Assembly (NCBI GenBank): GCA_045642225.1
Contig: JAZUIN010000024.1
Location: 124,001-188,000 of the forward strand
DNA length: 64,000 bases
Direction of reading: 5' to 3'
Source of the DNA: RUG191 sp045642225
GTDB taxonomy: Bacteria; Bacillota; Clostridia; Lachnospirales; Lachnospiraceae
The notes beneath the pieces are model-generated. The model was not told the origin of the DNA, made no database searches, and saw only the letters and a list, made by a program, of their open reading frames with translations. Positions 17,873-27,334 of the stretch are shown one piece after another. The number at the start of each line of letters is the position of its first letter. The stretch's first letter is position 1. A program made the position numbers and the translations under genes.

Positions 17873-18937
17873 TTACAACAGTTCTTCTCTGCCTTGATTC
17901 TTAAGCTCATCAACAATCTTCTTAACATCTTGTGCTTTAGATTTATCTATTACCATTATTGCATCATCTGTCTCTACAATAATCAAATCTTCAACACCAA
18001 TAGTAGATATTAAGCGCTTCTTAGAATAAGTGATACAATTTTTAGTATCTATTCCAAGAAAATCACCTGCATTTATATTGCCATTTTCATCTTCATCATA
18101 TAAAACGCCCAAATTATCCCAGCTTCCAACGTCATTCCATCCCATTTCAGCAGAAATTACTCTAACTTTATCAGATTTTTCCATAATGCCATAATCGATG
18201 GAAATGCTTGGAATTGTAGGATAAATTTCACTAATAACGTCAGCTTCTTTGTCCGTACCAAGAGCATCGCCAATCTTCGCAAGGCAAGCGTATACATCAG
18301 GAAGAAGCTTCTTAAATTCATCTAGAATTACCGATGCTTGCCATACAAACATTCCTGAATTCCATGCATACTCTCCTGATTCTACATAAGCCTTAGCTGT
18401 TGCTTCATCTGGCTTTTCCTTGAATTCTACAACCTTTTTATCTAACGTAGTTTCACTCTTATCAAACTTAATATATCCATATCCTGTTGATGGAAATGTT
18501 GGTGTTATTCCAAGCGTTACAAGCGAGCCATTTTCTGCAACTGCAATAGCTTCCTTAAGAATTCGCGTAAACTCAGGCTCATTTTTTATAAAATGGTCTG
18601 AAGGGAAAATGCACATTACGCCATCACCATACTTTTTTACAATTTCTAGTGCTGCATAACCAATACAAGCTGCTGTATTTCTAGCTGAAGGTTCTGATAG
18701 AATATGGTCCTTCTTAATTCTTCCTTCAGTTGCCTCCTGCATTCCTGGAACTTGATCAACATTTGTCACAATGAAAATGTCTGACTTATCACAAAGAGTA
18801 GATACTCTATCTACTGTCTCATTGATCATTTTCTCTTTTCCACTAAGGTTTAAAAGCTGCTTTGGCACCTCATGTCTTGACAAAGGCCAGAATCGTGTTC
18901 CGCCACCGCCTGCCATTATTACTCCGTATGTTTTCAT
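17873..18937 (-). CDS. manC: Mannose-1-phosphate guanylyltransferase
   Basis: A 354-residue GDP-mannose pyrophosphorylase: GTP plus mannose-1-phosphate gives GDP-mannose. It has the N-terminal nucleotidyltransferase signature GVIMAGGGGTRFWPLSR with VPKQLL, EKPD near residue 145, and WNSGMFVW. It lacks the C-terminal cupin of bifunctional enzymes, so it is the monofunctional form. The ATG at 18937 follows GGAGG; an in-frame TTG at 18952 overlaps that site and is rejected. It lies 16 bases after a second, fused guanylyltransferase, so the operon encodes the activity twice. Confidence 0.92.
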   Translation of the reverse strand: MKTYGVIMAGGGGTRFWPLSRHEVPKQLLNLSGKEKMINETVDRVSTLCDKSDIFIVTNVDQVPGMQEATEGRIKKDHILSEPSARNTAACIGYAALEIVKKYGDGVMCIFPSDHFIKNEPEFTRILKEAIAVAENGSLVTLGITPTFPSTGYGYIKFDKSETTLDKKVVEFKEKPDEATAKAYVESGEYAWNSGMFVWQASVILDEFKKLLPDVYACLAKIGDALGTDKEADVISEIYPTIPSISIDYGIMEKSDKVRVISAEMGWNDVGSWDNLGVLYDEDENGNINAGDFLGIDTKNCITYSKKRLISTIGVEDLIIVETDDAIMVIDKSKAQDVKKIVDELKNQGREELL

Positions 18938-18953
18938 AAAATTTTCCTCCAAA

Positions 18954-21236
18954 TTATATATTTGTCACTATTAATTCGCATTTACCAGTAACATGCACTC
19001 TCTTACGTCCTGCTGCAACAAAGAAGGTTTCTCCTGCTTTAGCATCAATCTCACTTTCTCCACAACGAATCTCACATTCTCCTTTAAGCACTACGATGGC
19101 CTTAAAAGAAGAATCATCAACCATTATTATTTCATGTTCTGGAATATCATAATGCTTTACTTCAAAATACTTGCATTCACATAATAAACGCTGTGTAGAT
19201 CTATCATACTGTATTGCTTCGCCTACACCTTGAGTATTAACCTCAAACTTCGTAGTATCAACTACATCCATAGCTTTATCCATATGAAGTTCTCTAGCAT
19301 TACCTTGCTTGTCACGCCTATCATAATCGTATAAACGATAAGTGCTATTTGAATTTTGCTGAATTTCGCAAATTAATATTCCTTCACCTATAGCATGTAT
19401 TGTCCCTGATGGAACAAAGAGCACATCTCCTGGCTTCACATAGACTTTATTAAGAATCTCAGTAATAGTTTTATTTTCAACTCGTTCTTTTATCTCTTCT
19501 TTGGTAACATCTTTATTTAATCCCAAGTATAAATATGAATCTTTTTCACAATCTAGGATATACCAAACTTCATTTTTCCCAAATTCATTCTCATTAATAA
19601 ATGCATAATCATCTTCTGGATGAATTTGTACTGACAAAGCTTTTTTTGCATCTATAAACTTTATCAATATTGGAAATCTATCAAAGACCTCAGATTTCCA
19701 ACCACACACTAAGGATTTATATTTTTCTACAAAAAGCTTAAAGCTTACACCTCCATACTCTCCACCAACTATTGTAGATGGACCGTCTTGATGCGCTGAC
19801 AACTCCCAAGATTCAGCCGTAACATCATATGGCGTATTTTTTCCATACAAGGTTTTTAGCTTTTCTCCGCCCCACAAATAATCCTTAAAGGCTGGCGAAA
19901 GTTTATATAAATCAGGTAATGCTTCTTGCTTATTCTTATCCATGCCAAGTTCTATCTCATCAGCATGAACCATATCCCATTCATCGATTTCTGCACCTGT
20001 ATCAACTTCAATTACAACTAACTCTTCGTCAGTATCGTTACGAAGTAAATGCATAACATTTGGACGTATATTATAGGAATCTCCTGGTTTCAAATCTATT
20101 ACTTTATTATCTAGCTCAATTGTCAAAACACCTGAAACCACTACATAATTCTCATTACGCATATGATGCAAATGATTTGAAATCTTTTGACCTGGGAAAA
20201 TTGTAATTTTCCTCACTCTATATCCAGGATCTTTTTTTAGAATTTCACGAACACCCCACGGACGATTATCTATATAACTTCTCTCATACTCACTAGCTTT
20301 CGTTTCATTCTTTTTCAAGATGTTTTTGATATTATTCGCTTTTTCCTTACTAGAAATATATGTCGCATCTGGTGTATTTACAACGAATACATTCTCCAAA
20401 TCATTTGTAACAACTAATTGATTTGGTGCTGTATTCAAAACATCTACATTTTCACAACGAGAAGTTATAACATTCTCTTGACTAGTACCAATGGTCTCTT
20501 TGAACGATTCAAAATCACAAACATCCCTCCACATACAATCAAATTCTTCTACGAATAACTTGTTTGACTTTTCGAGAACTGCTGCATCAAAATTTCTTAT
20601 AGCCTGTAATTCTTTTTCGTTTAATCCACTAATTTCACCACAAAATGCTCTTATCTCTTTTTCTAGAACATTTTTTCTTGCAATCAACATTCCTGAATTC
20701 CAAAAAATGTCATTTTCTATAAATAGACTTTTGGCCATTTCTTCTGAAGGGGTTGCAAAAAATCTTGTGACCTTGTTGCCTTCATGCCTAATATATCCAT
20801 ACGAATTATTACTACTATTAGGCCTAATTCCAAACAAACAAATGTCTTCATCTCCAGCTATTTCTTTAGCATTATACACATGACTTGCATATGTACTGCC
20901 ATTAATTAACAAATCCGCTGGTACTATAAAAACTTTATCATTGCCCTCAATATTATTTAAGGCAAAGTCAATTGCTGCTGTAGTCCCTTTGCTTTTCTCT
21001 TCAAGACAAAATGTATACTTGATAGACTGAAATTGCTTTAACTGCCCTTCCATTATCTCTTCATATTCTAACGACGCAACAATAAAGAATTCATCACAAA
21101 AAGGAATATTTCTAATTATTGCATCTTGAAACAACGACTTCTCATTATTAAATTGTATGAATTGTTTCGGATAATTCTTTCGAGATAATGGCCAGAGTCT
21201 ATCACCCGATCCTCCAGCCAAAATTATTGCCTTCAT
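18954..21236 (-). CDS. Fused GDP-mannose pyrophosphorylase / cupin / type I phosphomannose isomerase
   Basis: A 760-residue protein with three domains. Residues 1-310 are a mannose-1-phosphate guanylyltransferase (AIILAGGSGDRLWPLSR, YPKQF, FWNSGM). Residues ~325-425 are the cupin of type II mannose-6-phosphate isomerases (RPWGVREIL, ISNHLHHMRNENYVVVSG). Residues ~445-760 are a ManA-like type I isomerase (FKDYLWGGEKL, SVQIHPEDDYA, GTIHAIG) with the expected zinc-ligand His/Gln/Glu residues. It could take fructose-6-phosphate to mannose-6-phosphate and mannose-1-phosphate to GDP-mannose; a mutase is needed between. GDP-mannose is the precursor for Gmd at 56-57 kb. A strong promoter lies upstream. 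Confidence 0.9.
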   Translation of the reverse strand: MKAIILAGGSGDRLWPLSRKNYPKQFIQFNNEKSLFQDAIIRNIPFCDEFFIVASLEYEEIMEGQLKQFQSIKYTFCLEEKSKGTTAAIDFALNNIEGNDKVFIVPADLLINGSTYASHVYNAKEIAGDEDICLFGIRPNSSNNSYGYIRHEGNKVTRFFATPSEEMAKSLFIENDIFWNSGMLIARKNVLEKEIRAFCGEISGLNEKELQAIRNFDAAVLEKSNKLFVEEFDCMWRDVCDFESFKETIGTSQENVITSRCENVDVLNTAPNQLVVTNDLENVFVVNTPDATYISSKEKANNIKNILKKNETKASEYERSYIDNRPWGVREILKKDPGYRVRKITIFPGQKISNHLHHMRNENYVVVSGVLTIELDNKVIDLKPGDSYNIRPNVMHLLRNDTDEELVVIEVDTGAEIDEWDMVHADEIELGMDKNKQEALPDLYKLSPAFKDYLWGGEKLKTLYGKNTPYDVTAESWELSAHQDGPSTIVGGEYGGVSFKLFVEKYKSLVCGWKSEVFDRFPILIKFIDAKKALSVQIHPEDDYAFINENEFGKNEVWYILDCEKDSYLYLGLNKDVTKEEIKERVENKTITEILNKVYVKPGDVLFVPSGTIHAIGEGILICEIQQNSNSTYRLYDYDRRDKQGNARELHMDKAMDVVDTTKFEVNTQGVGEAIQYDRSTQRLLCECKYFEVKHYDIPEHEIIMVDDSSFKAIVVLKGECEIRCGESEIDAKAGETFFVAAGRKRVHVTGKCELIVTNI

Positions 21237-21296
21237 AATTTTTACCTTTATCCCTTATAATTCTTCTCTTTTAGTGTTAAACATCTCTTCTTTTTG

Positions 21297-21325
21297 ATTC
21301 TATACACGCATATAACTTATGTCAA
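21297..21325 (-). promoter_or_regulatory. Promoter of the GDP-mannose operon
   Basis: Consensus TTGACA (21325-21320 on the minus strand), a 17-base spacer and TAGAAT (21302-21297). It lies 61 bases upstream of the fused gene, downstream of the last acyltransferase, and marks the start of a separate transcript. Confidence 0.75.
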
Positions 21326-21354
21326 TGAATAGTATTCTAATAAAAAGCCCATTC

Positions 21355-22425
21355 TCAAAGAAACTTCTTCACTCCAGGAATTAGCTTTACTAAAAATATT
21401 ATTACTGCACTTATTATAAATACTATTACACACCATATCCATACTGCTGGGAATTTCCCAATATATTCTGCCAAACTATAGTATATATCAACAGTATAGC
21501 CTCTAACTATTTCCTCAATTAAATACACTCCAAAAACACACCCTGATAAAGTAGTTAAAATTTTAGCTCCAACAGTTGATAATGCTCTCCCCTTAAATAT
21601 CATTTTAGCAATATAATAAACGCCTACATCAAGCACAAATGTAAAGCTACAAGTAAATAATCCCTTGTCGTATGTTGTAAACTCTTCGTACGGCATATTT
21701 CTATAAAGTGTCATAATTACGAAGATTAACAGAACAATAACCATTAAACCTATCCACTTCAGCATTCCCTTTGTCGTATATTCCTCTTCTTTGACACGTT
21801 CTTCCATATAATATCCAAGCATTGGGTAAATGATTATATTCTCAAGAAATGGAATTGAAAAAAATGAGTTTAAGTTTACATAATCCTTCGCAACTACAAA
21901 ACCCGCAATCTTAATAACACCATTTACAATTAAAAGAATTGCGAATAAATATTTAAACTCTGTGTTACTCATATTTTTTGCCATCTTGCGAATAAGCGGC
22001 AAACAAATCAAATATGCAAGATAAGCATATAAATACCAATATGAAGGAGTAATGTTGTTGCATATAATATTCTTGAGAAAATATACTACAGAAAATTCCT
22101 TAACTCCTGTCAATATATCTATTGCATATGACAAAGCTGAAAACACCAATATAACAACTACTATTCTAAGTACTCTCTTAACATATAAGTCTTTGATGCT
22201 TTCCTCTTTAGGAATCAAAAGTGCTCCAGATATCATAAAGAAAATAGGTACCGCTACGGCTATTAGTGCTCCAGTTATAATATAAATTATTCTTAATATT
22301 TGTGGACAATCAAATGCATACAAATAATAACCTTTTTCATTAGTATGATTATATATAACAAAAAGTATTGCTACTATTCGAAGCAAATCCATATGAAATT
22401 TTCTTGTAAGTGCTTTATCTTTCAT
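21355..22425 (-). CDS. Acyltransferase-3 family membrane protein (copy 1)
   Basis: A 356-residue Acyl_transf_3 protein with about ten membrane helices. The N-terminal helix carries the conserved Arg/His pair (R16 and H27 in LLRIVAILFVIYNH), followed by PIFFMISGALL at 60-70. Such proteins usually O-acetylate or O-succinylate sugars outside the membrane, taking the acyl group from the cytoplasm. Last gene of the 27-gene minus-strand block. GAAGGAAGG lies upstream of the ATG. Confidence 0.88.
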   Translation of the reverse strand: MKDKALTRKFHMDLLRIVAILFVIYNHTNEKGYYLYAFDCPQILRIIYIITGALIAVAVPIFFMISGALLIPKEESIKDLYVKRVLRIVVVILVFSALSYAIDILTGVKEFSVVYFLKNIICNNITPSYWYLYAYLAYLICLPLIRKMAKNMSNTEFKYLFAILLIVNGVIKIAGFVVAKDYVNLNSFFSIPFLENIIIYPMLGYYMEERVKEEEYTTKGMLKWIGLMVIVLLIFVIMTLYRNMPYEEFTTYDKGLFTCSFTFVLDVGVYYIAKMIFKGRALSTVGAKILTTLSGCVFGVYLIEEIVRGYTVDIYYSLAEYIGKFPAVWIWCVIVFIISAVIIFLVKLIPGVKKFL

Positions 22426-22480
22426 ATTTAAAGCTAGTCCTTCCTTCTTTCAAATTATCCAAAGCTAAGCCAAACTACAT

Positions 22481-23488
22481 TTAGTATGCTCCTACATATT
22501 TTCCAAATTTACGTCGTAAAATCAACTGCATTAAACTTACTATCATAGTTCCAATTATAAGCAATATTACGCCTTCAATTATAAACCACCAATCACTTTT
22601 AATCGTTAAACCTGGAAAAAATCTTCCCCATATCATAATTAGGAGTTGATGAATAAGGTATATACCGAAAGAACAATTCCCAATTTGAATCATACATTTA
22701 TGAAACAAATCGCCTTGCTTAGCTTCCTTATTTCTAAGCTTTGAAATATAATTATACACCAATAAACACGCAACTATTCCCGTTAACATCGACGTTAATT
22801 TAATCTGACTTCCTACAATATCAGGTCTTCCAAAAACATTCCAAAAATGTGCTTCTACTAACTCTAATATAATTGCAAATATTCCTAAAATCCATAATAC
22901 TACATACTTTAAATCGCCTCTTATATTCTTATAGCGAATTCTTAATACCATTCCAAGATAGAAGAATATAAACCATACAAAGAAATTATTTATATTATAT
23001 GGATATGAAATCACTATTCCTTGCCAAGCAATAATATACTCAACGATAATTGCAATTGGTGTTATCAAAAAACCAATCCATCTTACTTTACTTTGAACTA
23101 ATTTACCAACTAATGGCGTAATAAGAACAAGTTGCATATATACAAATATATAATAATAAATGCTACAACAATTACCTGTAAGAAAGTCCTTAATTGCCGT
23201 TGAATATGCGCTCGTAAAAATAACATAAACTATTGACCATATTGTGTAAGGAATAAATACTCTGAGCAATCTTCTCTTATAAAACCCCAAAATGTCTTTT
23301 CCCCATACATTTTCACTTGTGAGAAAACCTGATAGAAATATAAAGAGTGCAACGGAAACATTTACAAATGGTCTTACATACATCTCATACGGATTATAAA
23401 TGACAGTATGAATTATTATTACCATAAAAATTGCAACTGCTCTAACTATCTGAATTCTATTTTTCTGTCCTTCACTTAATTCAAACAT
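22481..23488 (-). CDS. Acyltransferase-3 family membrane protein (copy 2)
   Basis: A 335-residue Acyl_transf_3 protein. R16 and H27 sit in QIVRAVAIFMVIIIH, and the next helix has LFIFLSGFL at ~48-56. The rest is a series of hydrophobic helices, with VYMQLVLITPLVGKL near the middle. GAGG precedes the ATG. It follows a GT-C-like gene by 35 bases, which suggests acylation of the sugar that protein adds; this pairing is inference from order only. Confidence 0.88.
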   Translation of the reverse strand: MFELSEGQKNRIQIVRAVAIFMVIIIHTVIYNPYEMYVRPFVNVSVALFIFLSGFLTSENVWGKDILGFYKRRLLRVFIPYTIWSIVYVIFTSAYSTAIKDFLTGNCCSIYYYIFVYMQLVLITPLVGKLVQSKVRWIGFLITPIAIIVEYIIAWQGIVISYPYNINNFFVWFIFFYLGMVLRIRYKNIRGDLKYVVLWILGIFAIILELVEAHFWNVFGRPDIVGSQIKLTSMLTGIVACLLVYNYISKLRNKEAKQGDLFHKCMIQIGNCSFGIYLIHQLLIMIWGRFFPGLTIKSDWWFIIEGVILLIIGTMIVSLMQLILRRKFGKYVGAY

Positions 23489-23523
23489 TTTACGACCTCG
23501 TATCTAAATAAGGTATTACCTAA

Positions 23524-25080
23524 TTAATCATCTGATTTGACCATCAAGCCATATACAACAAATAATGGCAAGAATGAATATAAATATCTTGCATTAGTTT
23601 CAAAAAGTGTTAAGAAAACAAATACACCCAAAAGTACAATTCCAACAATTATACCGACTTCTTTGCAACTTGAATTATCTTTCTTAAAAAGCATCAATAT
23701 CGACTTATATGTAATAAGCATCAAAACAATATACCAAACCACCTGACAAACACTTGCATATACAGAAAAATTATCTCCAGCTTCAGGGAATCTATTATCC
23801 TCTATTAATAAATTATCTCCCCCCACATAATAAAGACTTCTAATAAATCTACCTAAAGAAGTTTCATTATCATACATTTTGTCAATAAATCCACCTTCTT
23901 TTCCCCATCCAAATACTCCATTTGCGTAATTTAGATAAGTCTTGTTACATACATGCTTAAGATACCTTGTAAAACTCATTTCAGCGTATCTTTCTTTAAC
24001 CTTTTCAATATCAGCTTCGGATTTAACATCTTTACCAACAAAACTATTCGAATATTCATCATCTGGAGCATTGTATTGTCCAACCATATAATAATTTGAT
24101 CCAAGCATTAGATAATGCCACATAGGTTTTACTACATTATCATTTACTTTGTAATCAACCGCTTTATAGATAATCGTTTGTGATACATATATAATTATTA
24201 TACTAGCACCTACTCCTATTAACAATTTATAAAAAATCCTTAGTCGATTTGAACCTTTTAAAAATTGAATAAATTCATAAACAAATACAGCAAACAGTAC
24301 AAATATATTTGTTGGTTTTACCCCATAAAACAGTGCCGGAAGAATAACAACTATTATTGGTTTCATAAACCATTTAACATTAGATTCTTTTGTCACAAGG
24401 AAAATATATATGGTCGTAATTGGGACTATTATAGAAAAAACATCCGTATATGGTGCTAGAAGCCATGGAGACAACCCGAAAAACACTGCCGCTAAAATAT
24501 ATGCTATATAGCCCCATGCACGTTTATTTGAGATTTTATAAACAACTAATGACGTCATAAAGACTGATGCATTAACCAACATTACACCAAAATACAACAT
24601 TATTTTATATCCATCTATATGAATTAGCTCACCTAGCTTCACAAATATAATGTTAATAAGAAACATAAAAATATTATTAGGATTGTTTTCAAAATAAGTC
24701 TTGTGAAAATCATCCATATTTCCAGCAAGAAATTGTATTGCTGCTTCTCGAAGATATTTGACATCCCAGCCAATTTGAAAATATATATTACTTACAATAA
24801 CACATTGCAAAACTAATAGAATAACACTTGCTACTCCTATAAAAATCCAAAACTTTGTCTTATTTGGTTTTTCATTTCTAGCAAGATATATTCCCAATAT
24901 AAGTATTCCTGCAAATAAAAGAACTGCTATAAAAAATAATAACCTATTAGATATCGGAAAATCATAATACATCCAATATTGTGATTTTCTTTTCATAAAA
25001 AGGTTTACTCCAAGAACAAACAGAAATAGCCCTGCAATAAATCCATATATAATTTTTTCAATAATGTTGATTGCTTTCAT
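23524..25080 (-). CDS. GT-C-like polytopic membrane protein, paralogue of 37784-39346
   Basis: A 518-residue protein with about ten or more membrane helices. It is closely similar along its whole length to the protein at 37784-39346. Shared blocks: QYWMYYDF, an early extracytoplasmic loop with QxGWDVxYLxxAAxQ, FHKxYFExNPNNIxM, FGLSPW, KPTNxFVLFA, HYLxLGSN, VGQYN, NKTYLNYxNG, FGWGKE and, near the end, LFETNARYL. An acidic first loop and a late (E/T)xRYL motif resemble GT-C enzymes that use polyprenyl-phosphate sugars, but I cannot assign a named family. The start at 25080 has AGGAG five bases upstream and matches the start of the paralogue; an upstream in-frame start at 25113 would overlap the previous gene. 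Confidence 0.8.
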   Translation of the reverse strand: MKAINIIEKIIYGFIAGLFLFVLGVNLFMKRKSQYWMYYDFPISNRLLFFIAVLLFAGILILGIYLARNEKPNKTKFWIFIGVASVILLVLQCVIVSNIYFQIGWDVKYLREAAIQFLAGNMDDFHKTYFENNPNNIFMFLINIIFVKLGELIHIDGYKIMLYFGVMLVNASVFMTSLVVYKISNKRAWGYIAYILAAVFFGLSPWLLAPYTDVFSIIVPITTIYIFLVTKESNVKWFMKPIIVVILPALFYGVKPTNIFVLFAVFVYEFIQFLKGSNRLRIFYKLLIGVGASIIIIYVSQTIIYKAVDYKVNDNVVKPMWHYLMLGSNYYMVGQYNAPDDEYSNSFVGKDVKSEADIEKVKERYAEMSFTRYLKHVCNKTYLNYANGVFGWGKEGGFIDKMYDNETSLGRFIRSLYYVGGDNLLIEDNRFPEAGDNFSVYASVCQVVWYIVLMLITYKSILMLFKKDNSSCKEVGIIVGIVLLGVFVFLTLFETNARYLYSFLPLFVVYGLMVKSDD

Positions 25081-25087
25081 TCTACTC

Positions 25088-26149
25088 CTAGTTCTTCTTG
25101 TACTCTCCAACAATAATTCTTACAAATGGAATTTTACTAATAACCAACGTAAACAAAATGGATAAAGGAATTATAATAAATGGTGCACCTAATCGATATA
25201 TTAAAGAAACATCAGGTATATTGAACCATCTGTCAAACAAATCCCTAACAACTTCCATAATAAAATAATGCACAAGGTATATTCCAAAAGTATATTTGCT
25301 CATCCAATTGATTAACTTCTCAAACCAACCTTGCATGATATATTTACTTACTTGTTTTACAAACAAAAAAACAGCTGATGCATATAAAACACACAAAACG
25401 CCTTCAAAGCCTCTATAATTAACAGCAACATCTCCAGCCTCTATACTTGTATAATATGTCCCAATAATCTGACCTAATAAACCTCCTAGCCCCATAATAT
25501 ATATCAAAACTCTATTCCATAATTTTAAATCTACATATGTTAACAAATATCCTATTAATACATATATAACATAACTGCTACAAACAGAAATATTAAGTGG
25601 CAAAATTATGTCAAGTCCCAAAATCAATTTTAACCATGGCAACAAAAAATTCAATACAAATGCACAGAAAACCAAATACAAAAAGACTTGCTCTCTTAGT
25701 TCTTTATTTACGGCGGAAAACAACGGAATACATAAATAAATACCAAATAAAATAGGGAAAAACCAATAAATCGGCACTGTGTCGCATTGTATAACCATTT
25801 TTATCAGATAAAATATGTCTATATCTCCACAAGCTACCTCACCTTTATAAAGTAACACAAATAAACCAATAAAACACCAAACAACATATGGTATTACCGC
25901 TTTTTTTATTCTTTTTATAAAATATTCTTTTGTTGAATATCTATCTCTATAATTTATTAATGTTGCGCCTGAAATCATAAAAAAAACAGGTACTGCAAAA
26001 CTCAATATTTCTTCTATAACATTTGCACTAATCCAATATTTATCATAGCTAAATCTCCAAAAACATCCATTTGTATGAATAAATACAACGGCAAATGCAG
26101 ACAAAACTGAAAGAAGCGATATATGTTTTAATCTATTTGATTTCGGCAT
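25088..26149 (-). CDS. Acyltransferase-3 family membrane protein (copy 3)
   Basis: A 353-residue Acyl_transf_3 protein of the subgroup starting LLSVLSAFAVVFIHTNGCFW. The helix-1 histidine is H25, but the position 11 residues before it, Arg or Lys in the other copies, is Ser14. AVPVFFMISGATL follows at ~53-65, then RIKKAVIPYVVW. It overlaps the upstream acyltransferase gene by 17 bases and lies seven bases before the GT-C-like gene. Confidence 0.87.
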   Translation of the reverse strand: MPKSNRLKHISLLSVLSAFAVVFIHTNGCFWRFSYDKYWISANVIEEILSFAVPVFFMISGATLINYRDRYSTKEYFIKRIKKAVIPYVVWCFIGLFVLLYKGEVACGDIDIFYLIKMVIQCDTVPIYWFFPILFGIYLCIPLFSAVNKELREQVFLYLVFCAFVLNFLLPWLKLILGLDIILPLNISVCSSYVIYVLIGYLLTYVDLKLWNRVLIYIMGLGGLLGQIIGTYYTSIEAGDVAVNYRGFEGVLCVLYASAVFLFVKQVSKYIMQGWFEKLINWMSKYTFGIYLVHYFIMEVVRDLFDRWFNIPDVSLIYRLGAPFIIIPLSILFTLVISKIPFVRIIVGEYKKN

Positions 26150-27182
26150 TTTTATTTCTCCTAAATAAAATCTTTGATATTATTGTATCCATAAAAATAG
26201 AATATATACATATACATAACAATGTAATTATAAATTTTAATAAAATATTCAAGTCACTTGGTAAAATAATCGGTGCCAAACAAATAATAAATACACCTTG
26301 ATTTAAATATATACTATATGTCCATCCAGATATTTTTTTTATTGTTTTTGAATAAATCCACGCTCTATTATGTGGTAAAAAAGAAACAAAAACGCAAAAG
26401 CAAAGAATTACTAACAAAATAAAATCTAGTCTTGTGTATCCAACAAAAAAAGATGTTACAATAACTATAATGTATCCAATCATCTCAAAAATAATAAATA
26501 CGTTTAGAATTTTTCCTTTTATTCTCTCATTATATTTATCCCAAATAAAATATAGTATAATACCAATACTCATAAGCGAAATTGCTCTAAATATTGAATC
26601 AGCTACAATTTCATAGCTAGTTCCACCAATTACTAATCTTCTATGCGTTTCCCAAAAATCCATACAGCCGTATTCAACACAGTAGATTCCTAATATAATT
26701 ATCGAAACAATTGGTAATATTATCTTTATTATTTTTCTAGAGACATATTTTAATACTATAAATAGTAATATGCTAACCCAAAACAAAGCCGCAACATACC
26801 AACCATTCGGATTCATTGGTATAAATTCGCTTTTGCCAAATGGCTGAAGCATAAGAATTGGTTTCCAACTACCAACAATATTTTCCAGTAAATATATAAA
26901 AGTATTTTCACTTATATTATCTGGTTTATTAATTAACAAAAAAACAATTATATATACTATCATTGACACAAAATACGTAGGATATAATCGTATTAATCTA
27001 TTTTTTATATAACTCCAAACTGAACGTTGCTTTTTTACATTATATGATGATTTTGCAAGCAGAAATCCTGAAACCAAAAAGAAAAATTCAACTCCCATAC
27101 ACCATCCGAAACTAACTCCACAATGAAGCGCTATTATTAATACTGTGAAAACTATTTTCCAAAAATCTATACTATTTTTCAT
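26133..27182 (-). CDS. Acyltransferase-3 family membrane protein (copy 4)
   Basis: A 349-residue Acyl_transf_3 protein starting at the ATG at 27182, with GGAG six bases upstream. An in-frame TTG at 27194 would include that site. K9 and H20 occupy the conserved Arg/Lys and His positions, then VEFFFLVSGFLLAKS and RLIRLYPTYF. Composition is very AT-rich even for this region. It lies directly downstream of a relic acyltransferase start (27223-27321). Confidence 0.86.
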   Translation of the reverse strand: MKNSIDFWKIVFTVLIIALHCGVSFGWCMGVEFFFLVSGFLLAKSSYNVKKQRSVWSYIKNRLIRLYPTYFVSMIVYIIVFLLINKPDNISENTFIYLLENIVGSWKPILMLQPFGKSEFIPMNPNGWYVAALFWVSILLFIVLKYVSRKIIKIILPIVSIIILGIYCVEYGCMDFWETHRRLVIGGTSYEIVADSIFRAISLMSIGIILYFIWDKYNERIKGKILNVFIIFEMIGYIIVIVTSFFVGYTRLDFILLVILCFCVFVSFLPHNRAWIYSKTIKKISGWTYSIYLNQGVFIICLAPIILPSDLNILLKFIITLLCICIYSIFMDTIISKILFRRNKNAEIK

Positions 27183-27222
27183 TATGATCTCCAACTACAT
27201 TACTAAAGCTTTAATATATTTA

Positions 27223-27321
27223 TTAGGTACTAACGATATTAAAACGCATAATACAAAACGCAATCATAAAACAAAAAAATATTCTTAATATACTTATTCC
27301 AATATTTTTCTCTTTTGACAA
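27223..27321 (-). pseudogene. Relic of an acyltransferase-3 gene (N-terminal 32 codons)
   Basis: A TTG-initiated 32-codon frame with GAGGAG nine bases upstream encodes MSKEKNIGISILRIFFCFMI followed by AFCIMRFNIVST and a stop. The ILRIFFCFMIAFC stretch matches helix 1 of Acyl_transf_3 proteins, with the conserved Arg at residue 13. The position where the catalytic-type His should be (residue 24) is Ile, and the frame stops soon after. It fills most of a 152-base gap between membrane genes. I read it as the remains of an eleventh acyltransferase; a genuine small membrane peptide is the alternative. Confidence 0.5.
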
Positions 27322-27334
27322 TCTCTATTCTCCT

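Noticed and set aside
20491..20883. Plus-strand open frame of 130 codons
   Set aside because: Antisense to the guanylyltransferase domain of the fused GDP-mannose enzyme; no start signals.
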